Positions 51,891-63,100 of a stretch of 64,000 nucleotides of DNA are shown piece after piece. The position numbers were made by a program, and so were the translations under genes. The notes under the pieces are model-generated. The model was not told where the DNA came from. It saw nothing but the letters and a program-made list of their open reading frames with translations, and searched no databases. Every line of letters begins with the position of its first letter. Positions within the stretch are counted from its first letter, which is position 1. The DNA comes from Neelides folsomi (taxonomy: Eukaryota > Arthropoda > Collembola > Neelipleona > Neelidae): the NCBI GenBank assembly GCA_034687125.1, contig JAQGBZ010000086.1:124001-188000 (forward strand), in the 5' to 3' direction.

Positions 51891-51963
51891 TTGCTATCCA
51901 GTCTCCCCACCCAGCAAGTTGCTCCCCGCTCCCCGGTACCCGCTCCCCACTTGCCGCACTCAG
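51891..51963 (-). repeat. Right terminal inverted repeat
   Basis: Read on the minus strand it starts CTGAGTGCGG and ends with tggatagcaa, like the left repeat. It is 17 bp shorter and lacks one of the gggtag words, showing decay or internal deletion. Confidence 0.6.
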
Positions 51964-51971
51964 GTATAAAC
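51964..51971 (+). other. Right target-site duplication GTATAAAC
   Basis: Follows the right terminus directly; seven of eight bases equal the left copy. The single difference implies an insertion old enough to have gathered at least one mutation. Confidence 0.55.
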
Positions 51972-54900
51972 GTATAGTAAATAGTAATGAATGTATGAAC
52001 TGGTATAAGAATGTGTATTTGGAATGTATGGTATAAATGGTATAAATTATTTATTAGGATTGATATTTATAAATATATGAATTTGAAGAATTGGCAATCA
52101 AACGGTCTCTAAATCCTCCTGATGGATCGTTAGGGAAGAGATGGGGAAAAGTAATTGTGGGACTTCAAACTTCATCTCCTTCTTTCCTCTTCAATGGGGC
52201 ACAATTTTGGGTGGAATGAAGAGAGCCATAATTAAGATTAACGAGCATCGGAGATCGTGAAAAATCAATGAGAAGTTTTCCAAAGTTCACAACTTCAACT
52301 TCATCGTCCCACTGTCCTTTCTCGTAATGACTGGAGTTTTCCATTCCCAATCCTCCTACTAAAGATAAGGTATATAAACTGCTATTGGTAATACTGTGAG
52401 TAAACGAAGGTTGTAAATGCTTGGATTTCCTCCTAATCACTCTCCGATCCTTCCTCATTTATAATTTCCAAACTTGAATCCTCATCATTCGGAGAGGATG
52501 ATTGGGAGAGAAAAGTTCCAATCGGGGCAAGCAAAGGAAGATGCCGTGGATCTCTTTGATGTCTAAATGCTCATCTTGAAGCTTTTAGCGATGAAGGAGT
52601 TCCGTCTTCAATTTTCCAAATTGGCCTTATAATGTGAGCCCCCTTTGTGTCTGGGATGATAATTAGACTTCGGCTCCTTCCGCGGTCCGGGAGAGAATTG
52701 AGGGCATTAATGAGGGACTTCTCCAAGGCGTGGTTCTCATAATTACCTCTTTCACTCCACTCTATTCAAGATCAATCCCAATCACGGGATCAGCCAAAGA
52801 CTCTCCCATACACTTCCATACATACACTCCCAATACGTTCCCCTATATTCACTCCCATACAAAATACATACTCTGTTCGTACTCTTCTCATATAATACGG
52901 AGGACCATCAAAACCAACATAAAATGAACATCCACCTATTCCTAATTGTGAGCTGATTTAATGTAGGGCGGCTTCAAATGCCTCATACAAAATCCCATCA
53001 TTCACTGAAAGATCAATTCAACACAAAATGTTATAATTTAGATACGATACGTAGAACTACACTTTATATAAGTAGTACATTTAGATAGATTTATATGTAA
53101 AATGTACAGTGGTTATATACAAAAGACACACAAGTATTTAGGTATATTAAATCCCAAAGGTTAAAGGAATACTGTGGGTTGTAGGAAGTATACAGGTTCT
53201 ACCATATATCGTCAAGTGTAAGTAAATCTATACCTTTTGAATTAAGCCCAAAAGATCAAAAGACTTCATCACACATCTAAAAAGGCTTCAAACTCACCCG
53301 GTGCCCAATATTCTGAAATCCCAATCAAATCTTCAACCTTAATTAACCCTTCAAAATTCTCTTCCTATTCCTACTAAAACAAAGTCAATAAATATTTATG
53401 AACAATCCTAATATTCTTACATAAATAATAAAGAGATTCAAAAAGATGTTCACATTAAAAATATAAAATACAAATAAGAAAAAATTAATAGATTATTATT
53501 GTTAGGTTGATCTAAGAGAATTTTGAACAATTTTAAAGTGGGAGATTAAATTTGATAAAAAGTTTTAACAATGGAAGGAGGAAAAATATTTTTCCCTCCC
53601 TGATGATTAGCAATGAAGATGGCTCAGTTTTTACAACTCGCCGCATCCCGGCAATCCGGTCCAGATCATTTTTTCCTCAGATCATTTTCCCTCAATCTTC
53701 CCTTCATGTTTGAGCCCCTTGGAAGGGAATTCTCCTTATCGCCACCAATTTGAACCCCTCGACTTTTAAATAGGACCTGTTTAATTTCCAAGTGGCCATT
53801 AAGTCCGAGACTCCTCATGGAAGGAATTGGTAAGGAACGGCCGGGGTAGGGAGAGATAACCAAACGGCTCCAAAACCTGTTCGAGAACCTTCGTCCGGAG
53901 CCACAGTGGAATTGCCACCACAAAGTACAGGAGGAATAAACAGGAGGAAAATGAGTCGGACCACTTCCATGCGCTACAATATAAAAACATCATTTGACCT
54001 TTGGGGAATTTCCTCCCCATCTCATCTGATAAATGATTAAAGATCCTCCACAACTAAAAGACACCTACTTGAACTGACAAAAGATAAAACTTAGAAAATC
54101 ACCAAAAATTATTTAAAATCACATTTAAAATTTTAAATCACAATTTCAAAAAATTAAATCGCTTCTTCAGATCATTCAAAATTCTTTCAAATCTTTCCCC
54201 TTTTTCTAAAACTGTTTAAAAATTACATTAAATTATAATTAAATTAAATAAACTATGCATTTATTGAATGGATTTAATTAAAGTCTTGTTAATTACATTT
54301 AAACTGAAAATTTCGTTTTAAGTTTAAATATTTGGAAAAATTCATTTTATATAAAATGAACAATACTAAATATATAAAATGAAGATAGATACCAAAAGGC
54401 TCAGATGATATCTATAGAAAAATATCTCGAGTTTTAATACAAGTGGAAATATCATAAAAGAAATATTCGACTTTCATTTTAATCCGCCGATTAAAATGCA
54501 GGGCAGGCGGAAGTCGATAAGAAGACATACGATTTGAACATCTCTTTGTCTCGCCCACTTGAGCCACTTTCCCCTTCATTCTCCATCTCTCCCCATCTTG
54601 TAACCCTTTCCCTCTTTCTTAAAATTTCCTATACATTTCCCAATATGAGATACCCGGGTATTTTACCCGGTAGGATGGAATAAAACCCGGGTTTTGTTGA
54701 AAAGGTTCTGTATTTTTCATTACATCTCCTATCATCATCTTCACTTGGTCTCCAATAAAAGGAGTCTTTTTCATTGAAGGGAAACTCACCCAGGGAGTTC
54801 GCTCATTTCCACCAGATTGGAACCTCATTTTGATGGTCCTCATTAAGCACCTTGTATTCATTCCACGCCTTCTTCCTATCTCTTTCTCCTTCCAATTCCT

Positions 54901-56120
54901 TCTTATTCCAATAAAAGAACTCCAAATCAAGACATCATGTTCTTCCTTAATGCTCCTTCCCCTCTCCGCGCCAATTTTTCAATTAATTTCCCTTTCCCGG
55001 TTCCCAATTAGCTCCAGGGCCTTCACCGGGAATAAAAAATTCCTTAAACTCTCCACACATCTTTTCCCAAAAGGTCCAAAACCCCAAAGTCTCAAACTGT
55101 CGCGAATCTCGCAAAAAAGAAACTTTTAAGGGATAAACCAACTTTTTCCCAATCTCGTCTTAATGCCTATAAGGAACCTCGGAGAAATCTAAAAGGAATC
55201 CTCACAATCCTTCTAGAAACCAAGACGTAAACAAAGCCCATCACAATAGAAGGGTTAAGAGTCATATCGTACATACAGATCCTATCAGATCCTATCATAT
55301 TCATCTATTAGATCATATACAGATCATTTACACAGTAAATAAAGATCATATAACTGATATCTTTATAAATATAATATATATAATATAAATATATAATATG
55401 TATTAAATACAGTATATAAAGTATATGGGTCATTTCTTTGAAAAAAGTCTGAAATTGGGGTGAAAAGTAAAGGAAAAGTTTAAGAAAATCCTCACGAGTG
55501 AAAACCACTTTTCTTCCTTTTTTTGTCTCTCTGGGTCAAAGTTTTGTCCAAAGGAGTCATTTGAGAGTAAGGTGGACAAGTAGGGCAATAATAATATCAA
55601 ATCCCATAAATTCCCTCTTCACTCCAACCTGTCCCCAAATTAATCTTTTTCCCTCCCTGGGACGTCCAAACTAATGCAACTAATATGTTTCCTTAATCTT
55701 CCAATCGTCTCCACATTGATCAAATTCTTTCCTGGAGATTAAAAACGAGATGACACAACCCAAAAAAAAAAATCTTTATCATAAAAATATCCAAAAAATC
55801 ATCCTTATATAAAAATGTTTTATCTGATTTATATTATTATTATTTTATCGAGCTTCTTTAAGGATATTAAAATTAATAAAGTTCCAATAAAATGATAAAT
55901 AAGGGTCAAAGGTCTCTCCACTGTTGACTAGTGTTGACTACAAAATTACATATGGAATACTGCCCATGAAGGAATCGTCTGCTCCTGGGTCTTAAGATTT
56001 AGAAAAGATGTAAAACCTCCGTATGGGTAAAAAAAGCGTAATGGTCCGGAGTTGATGAAAGATGGTGAGATGTTTGGAGAGTTGTTCTGAGGGCAAGGTC
56101 AGATGGAGGGAAGTAAAATG
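51972..56120. other. Non-coding block 14
   Basis: No supported gene. AT islands lie at about 51972-52080, 53030-53230, 54350-54440 and 55260-55430. The last has 15 C to 9 G at 55201-55260 and 15 G to 5 C at 55441-55500. A cccatacacttccatac-type repeat lies at 52795-52870, and cagatcctat is duplicated at 55276-55295. At 54080-54350 the DNA is plain A+T-rich with aaatc and taaatt words. Two overlapping minus frames at 53666-54053 show no recognised domain, though one has a single hydrophobic stretch. Confidence 0.6.
54651..54695. other. Clustered CCCGGG palindromes
   Basis: TACCCGGGTA (54651-54660) is a perfect 10-bp palindrome and AAAACCCGGGTTTT (54682-54695) a perfect 14-bp palindrome. CCGGGTA (54654-54660) also forms a 7-bp stem with TACCCGG (54664-54670) around TTT. 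The same acccgggta word makes up the minisatellite at 8521-8724. GC-rich palindromes of this kind in AT-rich DNA recall the GC clusters of fungal mitochondrial genomes, but no mitochondrial gene is present here. Confidence 0.7.
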
Positions 56121-58121
56121 TATCATTGTCATCATCTTGGATGATAAGGGTTTGGGATTGTGATGGCAATGACTCTCAGCACCACAAAACTCCTCTCTTT
56201 TCCATCTCACATCTAACAGACTTTTCTCTCTTGTTGGATCTTTGGATGTTTCGAATGTTCAGAATCTTCAGAAGGTGGACGGACGAGTTGGTTCATTGTT
56301 TTCATCCCCCGGTGATCAAAGTCGTTTGTTTACCACTTCCAACATTGCACTCAATGGAGGCAAAATGTGCAAAGAAAATCTCACTTCAATTCCTATTCCA
56401 TCAAATGCTAAACTCAATCTCATCTTACTCTACATAAATACATAAATGTATATAAAATCCATAGCAGAATATAAACATAATTCATAACAGACTGTATATA
56501 AAATCCATATAAAACTGTATATTGTATAAAATCCATATCAAACTGTATTTGCATTATTTTGTATGGTATATAAAATCTATATGAAACTGCATAATATAAA
56601 ATTGTATACATATGAAGAAAGCATTAGAATGGAATTTTGCCAAGTAATAATATAGTGCATGTATTGCTCACCATTGGGTGAGAGAAACCCGAATGATCTG
56701 CATTTGAATCAATACACTTCTTCTTCCCCTTTACACTCATTTAAATGAATCAAATCACACGTCCCGAATTTGATGTAAAAGAAAGACTCCTTCCACGTAC
56801 ACCTTAATTACACCTTATGATGAATTCATCTCCATTATCAATTCTCTACGGTTGGAATCCTCCTCTTAATAAGAACTTACAACAACTGAAGTTAATACTG
56901 AAGTTACAACAATAAGAAGAACTTAAGACTTGAACTTATGAAAATTTCCTTTCTTATATCACTACTTGAATGTATGGTATATCACTTTATGTAATATATA
57001 TCACTAAAATGTATAGTATATTCTTACTTATGTAATATCACTTGTTCAATTCAATTCTTAAACCCTTCGTTCTTGATTCTAGTTAACACTTTGCATGGTT
57101 ATTATGATTTTTAATGTTATTGCCTCATTAATATACAATCCTCGTTCCAACCACTCATGACCCCAACTTACACCGTGTAAATAAAATTGTAATTTGTAAT
57201 AAATAATTGGGCCCAGGAAATTATGATTATAAACCCACCAAACTCCTGCACGTAATGCCGTGTAAATCTTTTGGGGAAATTTAAATAAAAAATTAATTTT
57301 TTAATATTTATACAGTTAAAATGGAATTACGTGTTAACTAACTTTAGAGTAAGTTGAAATTCAATTGAATAAATGTCTTTAAAATCAAAAGATTTGGATT
57401 AAATTTAAAGTCAAAAATTTGAAAATCATTTTGAACTTATTTTGAGTATTTTGAATTTTTCTGAGAATTTCTCCAAATATTTTGAACAATTTTGAGTGGG
57501 GCGAGTTTTTGAGTGAAATTCCATTTATGGATTTTCCATCTGATTTTATTACTTAAGGGAAAATGGAATGAAATCAAATCTGAAATCCTCCACCTTCCTT
57601 ATTGCATTACTTATGTAAGAAAATAATAAAACCAATTCATTCTCAGAGTGAAATGAAACTAGTCAATTACACTTTACCTTTTTTCTACTTCCGTTCTTTC
57701 AAATATTTTTGAATCTCTTACATTACCTTATATTTACAGCGTTTATATTATGTATCCGAATATACTGAATGTAAATATCAATATACGGTGGGAGTATATC
57801 AATTATCAATGTGCTCGAAGATGCCGATCATAAGTATGAACATGAACATAAGTAATCTATAGATACCTATATATTTTGAAAATTTTAATAGTATAAAGTT
57901 AAATAGAAAAAGTAGATGGATTTATTATATAATGGTTGAGAAGAAGTTCAAATGTAATTTCCGAGCTTACAGACAAGTTTCATATTTGTCTGAATATATT
58001 TTCTCTTTTCATTACACGGCCAACTCCGTCAAGGGATGTAATTTAAACCTTGTTCTGTTCAGTTCTCCTGAGTTCTGTTGTTATGTTGGAAGTGTGCGGT
58101 TTTTGGGAGTCTCTTAAAAGC

Positions 58122-58171
58122 CCTCAGCCTCATCATGCCAAGAAGCCCACGGCCTTTTCGGCCTGCTGAGG
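58122..58171. other. Two-level hairpin
   Basis: CCTCAGC (58122-58128) pairs with GCTGAGG (58165-58171), and GGCC (58151-58154) with GGCC (58160-58163) around ttttc. The 50-base unit would fold as a stem closed by an inner hairpin. It sits in a C-rich stretch free of coding frames. No RNA family recognised. Confidence 0.45.
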
Positions 58172-59550
58172 TTAACCAAAAGGAAAGGTGAACTTCTCCA
58201 CACTCAATTTATTGGGCTCAGTCCAAGTTTAAAAAATCCCCGCATTTCACATCGAATGTTTATGATCAAAATCAAATAATTCACTCAAAATAAAAACTTT
58301 CAAAATCCAAAACAAAAATATTTCAAAATCCAAATCTTTCAAAATTAGATTTAAAAAATCTTTTTTGTGGATAAGAAAAATAATTTAAGGATTTTAAGAA
58401 ATTCTTTTCTGTATAGGTATAAGGAGCTCAGCGAATGTTTTGATATAAATTTAAGAAAATTTTTAATAATGAAATAAAAATTAAAAAATTTAAATGAGAT
58501 TTCCCTTTACAGTCAATTTCTCAATAAATTGATGTCCAACATCGTCCACATAATTTCCATCAACACGCAACTTCAATTCCTTAACTCTCACTTTACAGTT
58601 TACCAAACTTCCTTGATCGACTCCTAAGAAGTTTCACTTCTTAAAGACAAGTGATCCATTCAAACATTCCTCATCGATGACAACCAACCTGCTCCTTCGC
58701 ACAACTTAATTCACCTCATTTTATAATACAATTTATGATTATCCATTGTCGTTAGAATTCTTAAATTTCCACCAATTTATCATTCCTTAACACTGTTAAG
58801 TTAACAGTAGCTATTAAGTTTCAAATTTCCCACTATGTGCAATTCTATACCAGTATCTATCAAACACAAAATAAAAGCAATTTCCATTTCTCGTTTTCTT
58901 CTCCTTTGGTTGATCAAAATGGATTAAAGATTAAATTAATTCTTTCTTTAGTGTCTTTACTTCACCCATTGCGAATATTAAATAATAGTTAACAAGAAAA
59001 TCACAATCATACAAATACTATCACACATACCATACATATATTGTATTTGGTATATTGTATATATTATAATGAATGAAATCTTAATTTCCATAATCATGAC
59101 CATTTGTAAAATTAAAATTTCCCTCTACTGACACACATTGTTGAATTGTAAGTTTGTAAGTAATACAATGTTATTGTAATTCATAATATACATTTGTCCA
59201 TTTGTAATAGTTCAAGTGTAAACTGATCCTGTGCCATTAAAACCTGCCAAAGGGTCAACGTTGGAAAAATGAGAGAGCGGGACAGGTAAAGTTGAAGTCA
59301 AATAGAATTAAATCATCAAGAATGATCAAATGAATTCAAATGGGTTTTGAGTGTAATTTATTTTATTGTGAATTTCTTTGTCTCCTTCGGCTCCTTCAAC
59401 TCCTTCCCTCAATTGAGTGGAAATTAAGGTCCTTTAAGATTAATTTATCTCCTCTTTTCCTCCTTGTATGGGAAATCTTAATTTAATTCACCAAACCCGA
59501 TAGAAGTGTGAAGGGAGTGGATAGGAAAACTTTACACTTGACATCATGTT

Positions 59551-59650
59551 CCTTCTTATATTAATTCTCCTTATATTAATTCTATCTTCTTCTTACTTGT
59601 ATTAATTCTATCTTCTCCTTTACTTGTATTAATTCTCCTTATATTAAACT
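59551..59650. repeat. ttaattct repeat
   Basis: Units such as ccttatattaattct and cttgtattaattctatcttct alternate four to five times over 100 bp. The + strand is nearly free of G. Simple slippage array. Confidence 0.82.
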
Positions 59651-60100
59651 TCCATAATATTATCAAAATTATCATTCTCCTCCTCACAATTCCTATTTAA
59701 TTTCCATTCAACTAATTTCGTATTCAACTTTTGTCTCCTCTTCTGGTTCCTGAGCCAGAGCGGAGGGAAAGACGTTTAATTAATATTATAATAAGTGGTT
59801 TCCACTTGAGCAAATTTAATTTGCATAAAACAATGTGGACTTTATCCTAAATCCAGATATGATAATAATTACATACATATTATAAACATAAATATTTCAA
59901 CTGTAAAAGACTTAAAAGAGCCGTCTTTTCCCTTCCTCATTCCCAATTCAAATAACCATTTAGTTAATTCCCATCCTTCAAGATCTTCCAGAATTAAATT
60001 TATTCATCTGTTAAAATGTTCATAAACAAGGCTTGGCCTCTCACAATATAAATGTCGTTTAGCTTCAGAAAAATTTAAAATGTTCTTCATTACCAGTTTT

Positions 60101-63100
60101 TAAATATCTAAATGGAGGGAGTTTACAAATTTGAAACAGTTGAAAAATACATTTTTAAATATCCATAAAATCATATGTGTGACTCTTTTCCCAAATATCC
60201 TAAATGATTTTCTAAACATATCCAAATGTATCCAAAAGTATAGAACGCTCTGTAGATCCAAAAGGTTCAAAAGTGTTCAAAAACATTTAAAGTCCTAAAG
60301 ATCTTTCAAGTCTTATAATAATCTTAAAGTTCACCCTTAAAGTATTTTTATTATACGATATATAAATTATATATGCACAAGCTATGTATAAATTATATAC
60401 GAATAAGCTATATAAATTATACATATATTCTGTATTTAGCTAGTGATATATTTCTAAGACTTGTATTACAGAAGCTTTGGTTGTAAAGTAGTTAAAGCTA
60501 ATGTAATGTCTCCTCCTGTTTTTCAATCTCCCTCTAAAGGCATCTATTTACAAATTTCCATTTATTTTAGTCGCAGTTGGTTCAAATATTTCAACGAGAG
60601 TCGAAAAGGGAAATTCAACTTGTTGGAGAACTGTGAGAGTGAATTGAGTAAATAACGAGGAGAGCTGTTGAAAGGGAAGCCCCTTGACCCTTCGGTTATT
60701 TACACCCAGAGATGCTTCGTTCCTTCGGTGGAGGGAGCGGAGGGAGGAAAAAGAACCCTTCGGCAGAAACCATAATAATCATTCAACATTATTGTCAACC
60801 TTCCCCCTCTCAGAATCCTCATCTTATATGAGATCATCTTAAGATATAATAAAATTTATAGCTGATACATATAGAGTACCATACATATACAGCACACTAC
60901 ATTACATACACATACCATACATATTGTATACCAGTAGTACAGTACACCGGTAGTACATTAGATAAGTATAGAACTCAATGGAAGACTATTATAGATTGTA
61001 TCCCATTGAAGATAATATTAAATCACAATTTGAATTCCCATCCAATCCCCCTTTTATTTTAATGTCAAATGTCAATGCATTGGATACATTTGGCATTGGA
61101 ACTATTTGATATAAGAAGAAAAGTTTAATTAAATGAAAGTGGATTTCTTGTGTTGACATAATGAAGAATCAGAAAAATTAAATAATGGGAATTTATGTGG
61201 AATATTTGGATTTTAGGTTTATTATTCATTTGAGCTGTACGTGCAGAGACGTTTGGCACAATTCCCTTCCGGCAATAAAACGCCCACTCGAAAGAGTTCA
61301 ACAAATATGAAATCTCCACACAATACAATTTGGATCCAAAAACCCAAAAGTATATTTTAAGTATGGAACAACGTGTTAACTTTTATGTAATACAAAATAC
61401 TACAAGAGAAATAAATGAGGAAAGGAATCTACTCTCTGAATGTGAGTTTATGTGACTGGGGATGTAATTGAACTTTGTATGTATTTGTATACACGTAATA
61501 TCGTAATTCTAATTGTATATGGAATTGTATGTATGGAATGGATATGTAATTGTATGTAGGGATGTATATGTAATAATGTAATTGTATAAGTACAGGTGGA
61601 TTTGAGCACGTGCGTTCATTATTTTTCATTTGGTTGTATTATTTCATTGAAAAAGAATTTTGGACTGTTTGTGAAAGATGTAAAATGTTTTAGTTTTTAC
61701 GATCCCACAAACTACCCTTAAGTTACGTTATGTTTTCTAGTGAGGTAAAACACTTGTGATGAAATTGGAAGCTGGAAGGAAAATGTTAAAGGGAAATATT
61801 TACACGAGTTCATATTTACAATTATTCCCAATTATTGTAATTGATATGGCTAAGGGGCATTGGATTTATTTAAATATTGTAAATCTAAAATCCAGTAAAA
61901 TCCTCAATCTCGACCTCACTTTATGGAATTCAAATGGTCAATTAACAAATTGAAGGCGGAAACTTTAAAGAACGAAATTCACAGTTCAATATTTAAATTT
62001 AAATCAATATTAAAAGTTTAATTGTATTTAAGTTTAGTTTTATTTATTTATGGGAATTTTATAGATTTAGTGCAAAAATGACCAAATGACCAAAATGGCA
62101 AACTGAGTAAAATGAGGCGAATTGGCGAAAGTAAATTTTGGATGAGAAACTGATGAATTTATAATTTATAATTTACCTGACCATTTCCCTCCCAAAGTAT
62201 TCCAATTTCCTCCTTGTGTCCACATTCATCAAAGATGGGATCAATTGGACGTTGGGAGAAATCGGAACCCCCGGGCTTTCTCTTTTCGCTACAAATTGAG
62301 CTTTGCGGAAATGAGGAAAATCGGTAAAATCGGAAGTGAATAAACATCCAATAAACTCAACTCTCTTCTTCATATACAAAACCAATCTTAATCATCTTAA
62401 TAAATAGAGCCAACGGCTATAAAACCGCTAAAGGTATCTTAATAACTCAACTGAAGGAATCTCTCTCTTAATCTACATTTAATAATATTTATTACCAAAT
62501 TCACAAAATTGGGTTTCTCTCATCCTCCCAGTGAATGAGAATCTCATAGAGTGAATGAGATCATTAATAATTATTCCTGAATGAATTATTGATAAAAGGG
62601 GCGAGTTGGCCGCAAGGAAATTAGCTAATGAACCTTTGGGATCGTAATGTTAATTAAATGTAAAATGGCTCTTTTCTTACCTTTTTTATTTCTCTGGGTT
62701 TATTCTTGGGTTTATTCTTCTTGATTCTTCTTTGGATGGGAATTGAACTTATGGGGGAATTGAAAAAGGAAAAGAGAAGCAATCACAAATCTCCTTGATT
62801 GTTTTTCACACTCTTGAGATGTAAATGGCGGAATCAAATTCCACTCTCAATGTATTATATGTATTTATTCACAAAAAGAGTTTGTTTGATTCTCACAAGG
62901 AGGGGATTGGGAGGATTTGAAAAGGACGAGATTGAGATCGTCGACGGGATTACGATGCTCTTTGCTTAAAGAGAAAGAAAAGATCTTTACAAAATCCCTC
63001 CGAGGTTAATTCCTCCTATAGAGTTTAAACTTCACTTGATTTTACTTCTTTTGCACTCACTTGGTTAGTTTAAGTTAAAGAAAAGAACAGCGGGCTGATT

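Larger units (their letters stand above)
51262..51963. mobile_element. Non-autonomous hAT-like DNA transposon
   Basis: A 702-bp, G+C-rich-ended unit in AT-rich DNA. The left end reads CTGAGTTCGG and the right end, on the minus strand, CTGAGTGCGG. The ends continue as imperfect inverted repeats of 90 bp (51262-51351) and 73 bp (51891-51963). Both contain GTGGGGAGCGGGTA-like runs (ggtggggagcgggta left, agtggggagcgggta right) and close with tggatagcaa. The flanks are GTATAAAT (51254-51261) and GTATAAAC (51964-51971), a 7-of-8 target duplication with T at position 2 and A at position 7, as hAT insertions usually have. hAT ends more often begin CAG, so the family call is tentative. The 539-bp interior is AT-rich; its only frame (about 51656-51865) matches no transposase motif I know, so the element is probably a deletion derivative. 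Confidence 0.6.
56121..60100. other. Non-coding block 15
   Basis: No supported gene. AT islands lie at about 56430-56640, 56960-57060, 57730-57910, 59000-59080 and 59140-59220. The first is built of recurring gtatataaaatccatat words (cores at 56451, 56497, 56525 and 56569), a decayed tandem array. From 57180 to 57500 the DNA is simple A+T-rich with aatttt words. A plus frame open from 56173 to 56445 has mixed composition and is noted among the findings. A ttaattctatcttct repeat lies at 59551-59650. Confidence 0.6.
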
